A stretch of 64,000 nucleotides of DNA from an uncultured Comamonas sp. (GCA_902175065.1 CABIIJ010000037.1:1-64000); one strand, 5' to 3'; positions 34,635 to 43,339 are shown, counted from the first letter of the stretch. Translations and numbers: made by a program. The notes: a model not told the origin generated them from the sequence alone.

Positions 34635-35162
34635 ATGCCTGCTGCCGAAACCGTTACCTATCGCGAAGTCGCCACCCTCTACGCCGACCACCACGGCTGG
34701 CTGCAAGGCTGGCTGCGCCGCCGGATCGGCCATGCCGGGGATGCGGCAGACCTGGCGCAGGACACCTTTGTGCGCCTGCTCGATGCCCCCGACGAGACGC
34801 CCGAGAAGCAGGCCAACTGGCAACTGCGCGAACCGCGTGCCTATCTCACGCTGATCGCCAAACGGCTCGTGGCCAATCTGTACCGGCGCCGCTCCCTGGA
34901 GCAGGCCTACCTGGAGGCCTTGGGCCAGATGTCCGAGCCCATGGCGCCATCGCCCGAGGAACGGGCCATCCTGCTGGAAACACTGCAGGAAGTGGACGCC
35001 GTCCTGGATGGACTCAAGCCCCTGGTGCGGGCGGCCTTTCTGCTGGCGCAGCTCGAAGGACTGGGCTATGCCGAGATCGCTGCGCGTCAGGCCTTGAGCG
35101 AACGCACCGTCAAGCGCTACATGGCGCAGGCCATGGCCCGCTGCATTGTGCTGCTGCCATGA
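34635..35162 (+). CDS. FecI-family ECF sigma factor 1
   Basis: A 175-aa iron-starvation sigma factor. Region 2 is DHHGWLQGWLRRRIGHAGDA with DLAQDTFVRLL; region 4 is the helix-turn-helix LGYAEIAARQALSERTVKRY. The start at 34635 (MPAAETVTYRE) is preferred; a TTG at 34596 is in frame but lies on the Fur box side. It overlaps the anti-sigma gene by four bases (ATGA), the usual fecI-fecR coupling. It is a close paralogue of the second sigma factor at 38838. Confidence 0.92.
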   Translation: MPAAETVTYREVATLYADHHGWLQGWLRRRIGHAGDAADLAQDTFVRLLDAPDETPEKQANWQLREPRAYLTLIAKRLVANLYRRRSLEQAYLEALGQMSEPMAPSPEERAILLETLQEVDAVLDGLKPLVRAAFLLAQLEGLGYAEIAARQALSERTVKRYMAQAMARCIVLLP

Positions 35163-36151
35163 GCACGGCGCATCGAACCTCCGCCGCAGCGGGCGGCACC
35201 GCCATCAGCGAAAAAGTGGCGCTGCAGGCTGCCGAATGGTTTTTCCTGCTGCAGGACGGTAAGGTCAGCGCCCAGGACCATCAGCGTTGCCAACGCTGGC
35301 GTGCGGCCCACCCTGCGCATGAAGCCGCCTGGCAGAAGGCGCAGCAGGTTGGGCAGCGGTTTGCGCAATTGCCGCCATCGCTGGCGCTGACCACGCTGAA
35401 CCGCCCGGCAGCGCAGCGCCGGGCTGCCGCCCAGGCCCTGGCCGTATTGCTGCTGGCGGCACCTGCCGGGTGGCTGGCCTGGCGCCAAGCGGGGGGCATC
35501 GACCTATGGGCCGACTACCGCAGTGCCACGGGAGAGCGCCGCGAGGTCGTTCTGGCCGATGGCAGCAGTGTCCAGCTGGATACGGCCAGCGCCATCGATG
35601 TCCATTTCGATAGCGAGTTGCGCTTGATCCGCCTGTGCCATGGCGCGATTCATGTGCAGACGGCGGCCGATCCGCAGCCCGCGTATCGCCCCTTCGTGGT
35701 GGCCACGGAGCAAGGCCGGCTGCGTGCGTTGGGCACGCGCTTTACCGTGCGCCAGGACGGCGGCTTCACCCGTGTGGCCGTATTCGAAGGTGCGGTGGAA
35801 ATGCGCCCGGCAGACAGCGCGGCCCCGGCACAGGTGCTCCAGGCGGGCCAGCAGGCGCAGATGGGCGAGCGCGAAATCAGCGCCATCGAAGCCGTGCCGC
35901 CCCATGCCGATGGCTGGACGCGCGGCGTGCTGCAGGTGCGCAATATGCGCCTGGATGATTTTGCGGCGGAGCTGGCACGCTACCGCCCCGGCATCGTGCG
36001 CTGCGATCCTGCCGTGGCCGGGCTGCGCATCTCGGGCGCATTCCAGTTGCGCGACACCACCCCCGTGCTGGACAGCCTGCCCCAGGTGCTGCCCGTCGCC
36101 GTGCGGTACCGCACGCGCTACTGGGCCACGCTGACCGCGCCGGGTGATTGA
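35159..36151 (+). CDS. FecR-family anti-sigma factor 1
   Basis: A 330-aa inner-membrane signal transducer. Cytoplasmic DUF4880 anti-sigma domain (residues about 20-65, AAEWFFLLQDGKVSAQDHQR), one transmembrane helix (about 92-107, ALAVLLLAAPAGWLAW), then the periplasmic FecR domain (REVVLADGSSVQLDTASAID, RLRALGTRFTVRQDG) and a C-terminal segment that would contact the receptor's STN domain. It passes the 'siderophore bound' signal from the receptor at 36255 to sigma factor 1. Confidence 0.92.
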   Translation: MSTAHRTSAAAGGTAISEKVALQAAEWFFLLQDGKVSAQDHQRCQRWRAAHPAHEAAWQKAQQVGQRFAQLPPSLALTTLNRPAAQRRAAAQALAVLLLAAPAGWLAWRQAGGIDLWADYRSATGERREVVLADGSSVQLDTASAIDVHFDSELRLIRLCHGAIHVQTAADPQPAYRPFVVATEQGRLRALGTRFTVRQDGGFTRVAVFEGAVEMRPADSAAPAQVLQAGQQAQMGEREISAIEAVPPHADGWTRGVLQVRNMRLDDFAAELARYRPGIVRCDPAVAGLRISGAFQLRDTTPVLDSLPQVLPVAVRYRTRYWATLTAPGD

Positions 36152-36183
36152 AAAAATTTTTGCGTACCGGCTCCAAAAAACTG
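36150..36183 (+). promoter_or_regulatory. Candidate ECF-sigma promoter of TonB receptor 1
   Basis: Immediately after the fecR stop lies GAAAAAATTTTTGCGTACC, followed by CCAAAAAACTGTCCC. A nearly identical AT tract (TAAAAATTTTTTCGCC) sits at the same place after the second fecR gene (40314). Because receptor genes of such modules are transcribed by their own sigma factor, this shared tract is a candidate -35 region. No -10 can be assigned with confidence. Confidence 0.4.
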
Positions 36184-36254
36184 TCCCTTTTCCCGATCTG
36201 GCGTGTGAAGCCTTGGAAACCTTGATTCACACACCTTTCAGGAGCAATACATCC

Positions 36255-38753
36255 ATGGGCCGATATTCATCCCTGTCCGCAACATCCCTGCCTTCGCGCC
36301 GCGTGCTGGCGCTGGCGGTGCGCAGTGCGCTTCTGGTCATGGCCTGCTCGGCAGTGCCGAGCCAGGCGCAGACTGCCGCAGCCGCGCCTGCAGCGGCGCA
36401 GGCCGAAGCGGCCCGCAGCTACCAGATCGCGGCCGGCGCGTTGGATGAGGCGCTGGCCAGCTTTGCCGCCAGCGCCGGCGTCAGCATCACCATGCCGCCC
36501 GTGCTGGTGCAGGGCCGGACGACGCCCGGATTGCAGGGACGCCATACGGTGCGCGGCGGCTTTGCCCGCTTGTTGGAGGGATCGGGGCTGGAGGCGGTGG
36601 GCGGCAGTGGTGGCGTCTATACCCTGCGTGCTGCTGCCGTGCCAGCGGCCAGCCCGGTAGGGCAGGGGGTCGCCTTGGGCGAGGTGCGCGTCACCGCCGA
36701 GGCGGATCGTGGTGGCACCACCGAAGGCACGGGCAGTTACACCACGCGCAGTATGAGCACGGCCACGGGGCTCAACCTGTCGATGCGCGAAACGCCGCAG
36801 TCGGTCAGCGTGCTCTCGCGCCAGCAGATCGAGGATTTGGGGCTGACGACGCTGGATGACGCGGTGCAGAACGTTACCGGGCTAGTGATGCAGAAGGGCT
36901 ACTACGTCGGCGATTCCGGCAGCTTCTTCGCCCGTGGCTTTGCAGTCTCGAACATCCTGCTTGATGGCCTGCCTACCACCACTGGCGCCAACGGCACCTT
37001 CAATGCGGACAACGATTCGCTCGATATCTATGACCGCGTGGAAGTGGTGCGCGGGGCCACGGGCCTGACCACGGGTGCGGGCACGCCTTCTGCAGCGATC
37101 AATCTTGTGCGCAAGCGCCCCACCGCCGAGCGCCAGGGCGGCGTGACCCTGAGCGCGGGTAGCTGGAACAATTACCGTGCCGCCGTGGATGCCAGCGGCC
37201 CGTTGAACGAAGCAGGCACGCTGCGCGGTCGGGCGGTGGTGACGGTGCAGGACAGCAAGCACTTCTACGACGTGGCGCATGACCGCAGCCAACAGCTCTA
37301 CGGCATTCTGGAGGCCGACCTGGGCCCGGCCACCGTGGCAGCGCTGGGCTACCACTACCGCAATGTGGACAGCCAGGGCCGATTAGCTGCACTGCCGTCC
37401 CAGGCGGACGGCAGCTTCTATCCAGGGCTGGATCGTTCCACCAACCTTGGCAACGACTTCGACTACTGGAAACAGACCGATCAGACCGTCTTTGCCGATG
37501 TGACCCATCAGTTTGCCAATGGCTGGAAGGCCAAGGCCGCGGTGGCATGGAAAAGGCCAGAACAGGACATTCTTTTTTCCGGATTTGGACGCACGGCTGG
37601 CGTTTTGCGCCAGAACACGCAAGGCTACCGTCTCGACAACATGCAGGACAGCTATGACTTCTCGCTCAATGGCCCCTTCTCGCTGTTGGGCCGCACCCAT
37701 GAACTGCTCCTGGGTGCCAGCTATCGCAAACGTGCCAACAAGAACTGGGGTGGATGGGCTGCCTATAGCTGGACGGCCGGTGCACCTGCAGTCGATCCCT
37801 ATGCCTGGGATTCGTCCAGCGTGAGCCAGCCCGCGATCGACATGGATTTGTGGAAGCAGATCAACGCGGTGCGCCAGAAGAGCGTGTACGCGGCCACGCG
37901 GCTGCAGTTGGCCGACCCGCTGAAACTCATACTGGGCATGCGTGTGAACTGGTATGACCACGACCAACAATCCGGGGCAGGCAAAAACTACGCCGTGGAT
38001 CACGAACTGACCCCCTACGCGGGGCTAGTCTATGCGCTGAACGACAACCATTCGGCCTATGCCAGCTGGACGGAAATCTTTGAGCCGCAGAACAGCTACG
38101 ACAGGAGCGGAGACCTGCTTGCTCCCATCACCGGAACCAACTACGAGGCTGGAATCAAGGGCGAATACTTCGGCGGCCGTCTCAATGCCAGCCTGGCTAC
38201 CTTTCTCGTTCGGCAGGAGAACCGTGCTGTGGACGACCTGGACGGCCCCAACCCCTGCCCAGGCAGCACCAGTGGCTATTGCCGACGTGCCGCCGGCGAG
38301 GTGGAAAGCAAGGGCTTCGAACTGGAAGTGGGTGGTGCGCTGACACCTGACTGGCAGATCATGGCGGGGTACACCTACGTGAAGACCCGGTACACCAAGG
38401 ATTCTGTTGCCGCGAATGTCGGCAAGCCCTACGACACTAAATTGCCCAAGCATCAGCTCAAGCTATCCACCAGCTACCGCATGTCTGGGGATCTGCAGCG
38501 TTGGCGTGTGGGTGGTAGCGTGCAGGTGCAAAGTCGCATGTATACCGAGGGCACGGGTTACAGGATTGCGCAGGGCGGCTACGCGGTCGTCGGCCTGAAT
38601 GCGTCCTATGCCATCAACCCTCAGACAGAGCTGCGTATCAACGTCAACAATGTGTTCGACCGGCACTACTACCAGAACGTCGGTTGGCTGACAGGTGGCA
38701 ACGTTTTCGGCGCACCGCGCAACGTGCTGCTGACGGCGCATTACAGGTTCTGA
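36255..38753 (+). CDS. TonB-dependent siderophore receptor 1 with STN signalling domain
   Basis: An 832-aa outer-membrane transporter. Signal peptide residues about 1-40 (ending SQAQ), STN domain about 52-115 (YQIAAGALDEALASFAASAG), plug domain about 165-290 (MRETPQSVSVLSRQQIEDLG, DIYDRVEVVRGATGLTTGAG) and a 22-strand-type barrel ending in the aromatic residue of LTAHYRF. The STN domain contacts FecR 1. The ligand is unknown; the plug and TVR-x(n)-NLVRKRPT motif are of the ferric-pyoverdine/ferrioxamine/coprogen receptor family. I start at 36255, after AGGAGC, not at the longer frame from 36144. Confidence 0.92.
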   Translation: MGRYSSLSATSLPSRRVLALAVRSALLVMACSAVPSQAQTAAAAPAAAQAEAARSYQIAAGALDEALASFAASAGVSITMPPVLVQGRTTPGLQGRHTVRGGFARLLEGSGLEAVGGSGGVYTLRAAAVPAASPVGQGVALGEVRVTAEADRGGTTEGTGSYTTRSMSTATGLNLSMRETPQSVSVLSRQQIEDLGLTTLDDAVQNVTGLVMQKGYYVGDSGSFFARGFAVSNILLDGLPTTTGANGTFNADNDSLDIYDRVEVVRGATGLTTGAGTPSAAINLVRKRPTAERQGGVTLSAGSWNNYRAAVDASGPLNEAGTLRGRAVVTVQDSKHFYDVAHDRSQQLYGILEADLGPATVAALGYHYRNVDSQGRLAALPSQADGSFYPGLDRSTNLGNDFDYWKQTDQTVFADVTHQFANGWKAKAAVAWKRPEQDILFSGFGRTAGVLRQNTQGYRLDNMQDSYDFSLNGPFSLLGRTHELLLGASYRKRANKNWGGWAAYSWTAGAPAVDPYAWDSSSVSQPAIDMDLWKQINAVRQKSVYAATRLQLADPLKLILGMRVNWYDHDQQSGAGKNYAVDHELTPYAGLVYALNDNHSAYASWTEIFEPQNSYDRSGDLLAPITGTNYEAGIKGEYFGGRLNASLATFLVRQENRAVDDLDGPNPCPGSTSGYCRRAAGEVESKGFELEVGGALTPDWQIMAGYTYVKTRYTKDSVAANVGKPYDTKLPKHQLKLSTSYRMSGDLQRWRVGGSVQVQSRMYTEGTGYRIAQGGYAVVGLNASYAINPQTELRINVNNVFDRHYYQNVGWLTGGNVFGAPRNVLLTAHYRF

Positions 38754-38772
38754 TTACAGTGCTGTCGCTGGT

Positions 38773-38800
38773 TATAATTGAATAGGAATTGTTCTTGTTT
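38773..38800 (+). promoter_or_regulatory. Promoter and Fur-like site before sigma factor gene 2
   Basis: TATAAT at 38773-38778 is followed by TGAATAGGAATTGTTCTTG, a degenerate Fur-like inverted repeat (GAAT..ATTGTTC). The similar GATTCTTGTTTGC sequence precedes the third module (41955). Weaker than the Fur box of module 1. Confidence 0.5.
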
Positions 38801-38837
38801 GATTGCGGGCGCCCGGTTCCGCAAAATCGGGCCCTTC

Positions 38838-39347
38838 ATGCCTTCTTCTACTTGTCCCTCGTCCCGCGAAATCGCCACCCTCTACACCGAACACCACGGC
38901 TGGCTGCAGGGCTGGCTGCGCAGGAAGGTGGGCAATGCCTTCGATGCGGCCGACCTGGCGCAGGACACCTTCGTGCGCATTCTGGGGGCGCGTGATCCGC
39001 AGGCCATCGAAACGCCCCGTGCCTACCTCACCACGGTAGCGAAGGGCGTACTGGTCAACTGGTGCCGCCGTCAGGCCCTGGAGCGGGCCTACCTGGAGGC
39101 GCTGGCCCAACTGCCCGAACCCGAGGCTCCCTCGCCCGAGCAGCGGGCCGTGGTGCTTGAGACCCTGCACGAGATCGACGCCATGCTGGATGCCCTGCCG
39201 CCGCTGGCGCGGCGTGCCTTTTTGCTCTCGCAACTGGACGGGATGAAGTACGAGGACATCGCCCGGCAGCTCGGCGTGTCCCTCACCAGCGTCAAGCGCT
39301 ACATGGCCCAGGCCTTCCGCCAGTGCCTGGCCCTGATGGGCGAATGA
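38838..39347 (+). CDS. FecI-family ECF sigma factor 2
   Basis: A 169-aa sigma factor, paralogous to the one at 34635 (EHHGWLQGWLRRKVGNAFDA, DLAQDTFVRIL in region 2; YEDIARQLGVSLTSVKRYMA in region 4). The start at 38838 (MPSSTCPSSREIATLYT) is chosen over an in-frame TTG at 38778 that overlaps the promoter. The stop overlaps the next gene by four bases. Its receptor partner downstream is broken, so its present role is uncertain. Confidence 0.9.
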   Translation: MPSSTCPSSREIATLYTEHHGWLQGWLRRKVGNAFDAADLAQDTFVRILGARDPQAIETPRAYLTTVAKGVLVNWCRRQALERAYLEALAQLPEPEAPSPEQRAVVLETLHEIDAMLDALPPLARRAFLLSQLDGMKYEDIARQLGVSLTSVKRYMAQAFRQCLALMGE

Positions 39348-40315
39348 CCGTGCCCCCGCACCTGCTCGACGAAGCGGCCGACTGGCTGATGCGCCTGCAC
39401 AGCGGCGGCATGACCGCCGCCGAACACGCCGACCTTGAGCGCTGGCGCCAGACCAGCCCCGAGCACGCCCGCGCCTGGGGGCGGGCGGAACAGCTCATGG
39501 GCAAGCTCGGCGGCCTGCCCGCTGCCCTGGCCATGCCGACGCTGGGGCGGGCAGAACGTCGCACCCCGCCCGCCCGTCGCACTGCCATCGCCCGGCTGGC
39601 CGCGCTGCTGGCCGTCGGGCCTGCCGCCTGGCTGGGCTGGGAACTGGCGCAACACCAAGGCTGGACAGCCGATTTACGCACTGCCCAGGGCGAGCAGCGC
39701 AGCCTCACCCTGGCCGATGGCAGCCACCTGCTGCTGGATGCCGGTGCAGCTGTTGATGTCATGTTTGATAGCTATCAGCGCTTGTTGTACCTGCGTAAAG
39801 GGGCAATTTCTTTACAAACTGCACCAGACCCTGGCGGTACCCATCGGCCCTTGCTGGTCGAGACGGCGCTGGGGCGGCTGCGTGCGTTGGGCACGCGGTT
39901 TACCGTGCGGCTTGCCGATGACGCGCAGTCGCTGCTGCTGGCCGTGACCGAGGGCGCGGTGGAAGTCACTCCGCGCAGCGCCATGCTGCCTGTCGCCGTG
40001 GTGGCTGCCGGGCGGCAGATCGTTCTGACGGGGCAGGGCGTCGGGCCGCAACAGCCCGTGGCATCCCAGGCCCAGGCCTGGGTGCATGGCATGTTGATGG
40101 CCGACGCCATGCCGCTGGCCGAGGTTTGTGCCCAGTTGGCCCGCTACCGGCCCGGCGTGCTGCGCTGTGCGCCGGAGGTGGCGCAGCGCAAAGTCTCCGG
40201 TGCCTACCCGCTGGGAGATACCGACCAGGCGCTGTCCATGCTGGCCGAGACCTATGCGCTGCAGGTCAGCCGCCGCTGGGGCGGCTACTGGGTCATGGTC
40301 GAAGCCCGGCAGTAA
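39344..40315 (+). CDS. FecR-family anti-sigma factor 2
   Basis: A 323-aa protein with the DUF4880 domain (residues about 8-50, LDEAADWLMRLHSGGMTAAE), a transmembrane helix (about 81-100), the FecR periplasmic domain (RSLTLADGSHLLLDAGAAVD, RLRALGTRFTVRLAD) and a conserved C-terminus. It looks fully intact. Codons at 39767-39812 lie in an AT-rich stretch resembling the type B dispersed repeat but keep the family's residues. Its cognate receptor is a pseudogene. Confidence 0.9.
   Translation: MTVPPHLLDEAADWLMRLHSGGMTAAEHADLERWRQTSPEHARAWGRAEQLMGKLGGLPAALAMPTLGRAERRTPPARRTAIARLAALLAVGPAAWLGWELAQHQGWTADLRTAQGEQRSLTLADGSHLLLDAGAAVDVMFDSYQRLLYLRKGAISLQTAPDPGGTHRPLLVETALGRLRALGTRFTVRLADDAQSLLLAVTEGAVEVTPRSAMLPVAVVAAGRQIVLTGQGVGPQQPVASQAQAWVHGMLMADAMPLAEVCAQLARYRPGVLRCAPEVAQRKVSGAYPLGDTDQALSMLAETYALQVSRRWGGYWVMVEARQ
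39767..39812 (+). repeat. Type B repeat-like stretch inside fecR 2
   Basis: GATAGCTATCAGCGCTTGTT followed by GTAAAGGGGCAATTTC resembles the type B repeats (ATAGCT, AGCGCTT, then a GGC/GAGCC-ATTT block) at 30134 and 60211. It reads in frame as DSYQRLLYLRKGAIS, which aligns with DSELRLIRLCHGAIH of FecR 1, so it may be coincidental or gene-converted. Confidence 0.35.
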
Positions 40316-40409
40316 AAATTTTTTCGCCAAGGGTGGCACTTTTTGGCAAATGGCTTGGCAAGGCTGGTGAAGCCATTCGTTTTCCATCTTTCCAAAGGTT
40401 CACCTCTTT

Positions 40410-41745
40410 ATGCCTGCTTTACCGGCCTTGCCTTCTGTTTCTTCTTCTCGGCGCCCCGTTGCCCATGCGGCACGCCTTGCCTTGCTGGGCTGGGCGCTGG
40501 CAGGCGTGCCTGCCGCGTTTGCGGCTGATGCACTGCCTGTTCAGGCTGCCCCGTCCGTCCAGACCTATCAGATCGCCCCTGGCCCGCTGGGCCGGGCGCT
40601 GGCCGAGGTGGCATCCTCGGTAGGCATGGCGCTGGCGTTCGACCCGGCGCTTACGGACGGGCGGCAAAGCCCGGCCCTCGTGGGTAGCTACACGCCGCGC
40701 GAAGCCCTGCAGCGGCTGCTCGTCGGCAGCGGCCTGCAACTGGTGCAAAGCGCCGACGGGCGCTACCTGTTGCAAAAACTGCCCGCGCTGCCGCGTGAAA
40801 GCGCCACTTTGGGCGAAGTGCGCGTAACGGCCAGAGCCGTAAGCGGCGGCACCACCGAGGGCACGGGCAGCTACACCACCAGCAGCACCAGCACCGCCAC
40901 CCGGCTGCCGCTCACGCAGCGGGAAACACCGCAGTCCGTCACCGTCATCACCCGCCAGCAGATGGACGACCAGGGCCTGACCGGCGTCGCGGACGCGCTC
41001 CGGCAGGCGCCCGGCATCACGGTCAACCGCGACAACACCGAGGGCTACAGCTTCTATGCCCGGGGCTTCCAGGTCGAGAACTTCCAGTTCGATGGCGTGC
41101 CCAGCCTGTCCACGGCCGGCGGCAACGTGCGCGACAACTACAGCATCACCGACGCTGCCATCTACGACCGCGTGGAAATCCTCAAGGGCGCGACGGGCCT
41201 CGTGAATGGCGCGGGCTACCCGTCGGGCGTCGTCAACCTCGTGCGCAAGCGCCCCACGGCCGACTTCCAGGGCCACCCGCTGCTACACGGAGGGCGCCAA
41301 GGTGCGCAACCGCGGCATCGACCTGGAGGTCACGGGCTCGCCCGCACCAGGCTGGAACGTTGCCGCCAGCTTCACCTTCAGCGATCCGGAGTACGTGGCC
41401 GGCCCGAATGCGGGCAAGGACTACGATACCACTCTGCCGCGCAAGGTCTTCAAGCTGTCCACCGACTACCGCCTGCCCGGTGGACGGTGGCGCGTGGGAG
41501 GTGGCGTGCAGGCCCAGAGCGCCATGTTCCACAACGGCAACGGCTTTCACATCCGGCAGGGCGGCTACACGTTGCTGAACCTGCATGCGGGCTACGAGTT
41601 CAACAGCCACCTGCGGTTGCAGTTGAACGTGCGCAACGCGCTGGACAAGCATTACTACCAGACCATCCCGACCAACAACAACTATGGCGGCGTCTTCGTC
41701 GGCACGCCGCGCAGCTTTGCGCTGACCTTGCGCTACGACTATTGA
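40410..41745 (+). pseudogene. TonB-dependent siderophore receptor 2, internal deletion and frameshift
   Basis: The 5' part (40410 to about 41275) encodes a signal peptide, STN domain (YQIAPGPLGRALAEVASSVG) and plug (QRETPQSVTVITRQQMDDQG, YDRVEILKGATGLVNGAGYP), ending VRKRPTADFQG. The 3' part (about 41281-41745) continues in a different frame with GIDLEVTGSPAPGWNVAASF and the last barrel strands (LNVRNALDKHYYQTIPTNNN, ending ALTLRYDY). Compared with receptor 3, about 380 codons of the barrel are missing between them. The upstream frame runs out of register to 41873. A functional transporter cannot be made, though a secreted STN-plug fragment might be. Confidence 0.88.
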
Positions 41746-41945
41746 ACGGAGGTCTTCTTCGCTGCCCGCCTGGCCGTCGCCTCCGCTACCTTGCCGCGCA
41801 GGAAGAGCGGCAGCGATTGCCTGGCACTGCCATGTTGATCATTTTGCGCATTGCCTCCCGTTGCGCACATTGAAACTCCTCCCGGTGGCGAATGCGAACC
41901 AGAGTCCTGGCTGGATACCGTCCGAACCACCGGGTACATCCAGGG

Positions 41946-41976
41946 TATTGAAATGATTCTTGTTTGCAGAGTTATC
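41946..41976 (+). promoter_or_regulatory. Fur-like/promoter region before the fused sigma/anti-sigma gene
   Basis: ATTGAAATGATTCTTGTTTGC shares GATTCTTGTTTGC-like sequence with the region before sigma factor 2, and TATCAT at 41973 could be a -10 with TTGAAA at 41947 as -35 (20-base spacing, poor). Suggests iron control. The preceding 200 bases hold no gene; TGCGCA repeats at 41846 and 41863 are minor. Confidence 0.4.
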
Positions 41977-41986
41977 ATGCCGCCCC

Positions 41987-43339
41987 ATGGAACTATCCGC
42001 TGCCTTCACCCGCTCTCTGCTGTCGGGCTTCGACCGCGCCTATGCCGACCTGCTGCGCGTGGCGACGCGCAGCACCGGCTCCCGCGACGAGGCGGGCGAT
42101 CTCGTTCATGACACCTGGTTGCGGCTGGCCGAACATGCGCAGGGCGCTGCGGATGAACCGCCCGGCCAAGACGCCGTGAGCGCTGCACCGCGTGATGCCA
42201 CGGCCTACCTGGCCGCGATGGCGCAGAACCTAGCACTGGATGCGCACCGCCGCCGCCAGCGCCAGGGGCGCTACCTGGGCGCCGAGGCCGTGCGCGAGCA
42301 ACTCGCGCCCAGCCATGCCCCGGACGTGGCCGATACCGTCATGTACCGGCAGGCGCTGGCTGCGCTGGAGGCGGCCCTGGCCGCGTTGCCCGAGCGCTGC
42401 CGTGCAGTCTTCGTGGCGCACCGCGTGCAGGGAGAAAGGCAGTCCGATATCGCTGCCCGCCTGGGCGTGTCGCTGAACACCGTGGAGCGCGACCTGATGC
42501 AGGCCAATGACTGCATCGAGGATGCCTTGCACCGCTGGCGCGGCAACAGCCTGGCCAGCGTGCGGCGCACGGGCCGCCGCCGCAGCCTGGGCACCTTGCT
42601 GGGGCTGGCCGGAATGGGCCTGGGTGCCAGCGTGGGCTGGCAGCAGTGGCAGTGGTACCGCCACAGCCATGTGCAGTGGCAGGCGAGCTGGAGCAGCCCG
42701 CACGGGCGCCAGGTGCGCCATGCGCTGCCCGATGGCTCCAGCCTTTGGCTGGATGCCCTCAGCAGCGCCGAACTGCAGTATTTCGCCACGCGGCGTACGG
42801 TGCAGTTGGCGCAGGGGGCCGCCTTCTTCGCGGTGGCGCGGGACGAAGACCGGCCCTTCACCGTGCAGGCTGCCGGTCTGCGGGTGACGGTGCTGGGCAC
42901 GCGCTTTGGCGTGGAGATCACGCCCCGGCCCGATGGCGGGGCCGCGCAGGTCAGCGTGCAGGTGGAATCGGGCCGCGTGCGCGTGGAGCGCGATGCGGAC
43001 GGCGCGGGCGCAGCCTTTGCGCACGAGCTGGCGGCCGGGCAGGGCCTGCAATGGCGCAGCGGCCAGGAGGCGCCGCAACTGCTGGCGCAGGAGACGGCAG
43101 CCCCGTGGCGCCATGGCGAGCTGGTGTTTGCCGATGCCACGCTGGGCGAGGCGCTGCAGCGGCTGTCGCGCTACACGCCGTTCGTGCTGCGCAGCACGCC
43201 GGACGTGGCCGACCTGCCGCTGAGTGGCCGCGTGCGCATCGCCCAGGCCCAGGCCTGGATCCGGGCGCTGCCCCAGGCCCTGCCGGTGCAGGTTCGTCCG
43301 CAGGCGGATGGCGGTCTGCTGGTGGCCGCGATTCCTTGA
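41987..43339 (+). CDS. ECF sigma factor-FecR anti-sigma fusion protein (IutY-like)
   Basis: One continuous 450-aa frame joins two proteins that are normally separate. Residues 1-185 are a FecI-type sigma factor (region 2 DEAGDLVHDTWLRLAEH; region 4 ERQSDIAARLGVSLNTVERD). A basic linker (RRTGRRRS) leads to one transmembrane helix (about 201-218), then a periplasmic FecR domain (RHALPDGSSLWLDALSSAEL, LRVTVLGTRFGVEITP) and the C-terminal receptor-contact segment. The separate cytoplasmic anti-sigma domain (DUF4880) is missing. This matches the plan of Pseudomonas putida IutY, whose sigma part is freed by proteolysis. Partner receptor: 43536. Confidence 0.88.
   Translation: MELSAAFTRSLLSGFDRAYADLLRVATRSTGSRDEAGDLVHDTWLRLAEHAQGAADEPPGQDAVSAAPRDATAYLAAMAQNLALDAHRRRQRQGRYLGAEAVREQLAPSHAPDVADTVMYRQALAALEAALAALPERCRAVFVAHRVQGERQSDIAARLGVSLNTVERDLMQANDCIEDALHRWRGNSLASVRRTGRRRSLGTLLGLAGMGLGASVGWQQWQWYRHSHVQWQASWSSPHGRQVRHALPDGSSLWLDALSSAELQYFATRRTVQLAQGAAFFAVARDEDRPFTVQAAGLRVTVLGTRFGVEITPRPDGGAAQVSVQVESGRVRVERDADGAGAAFAHELAAGQGLQWRSGQEAPQLLAQETAAPWRHGELVFADATLGEALQRLSRYTPFVLRSTPDVADLPLSGRVRIAQAQAWIRALPQALPVQVRPQADGGLLVAAIP

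Noticed and set aside
36144-36254. Upstream extension of receptor 1 (37 codons)
   Set aside because: It would place non-signal-peptide sequence before a normal signal peptide and overlaps the fecR 1 stop region and candidate promoter.
41846-41868. TGCGCA direct/inverted repeat in the gap before the fused sigma gene
   Set aside because: Only six bases long and common in GC-rich DNA; no further symmetry.
40410-41873. Single 487-aa protein read from the 5' part of receptor 2
   Set aside because: After about residue 289 the residues are Arg/Pro-rich nonsense while the true barrel strands continue in another frame, so it is better described as a pseudogene.
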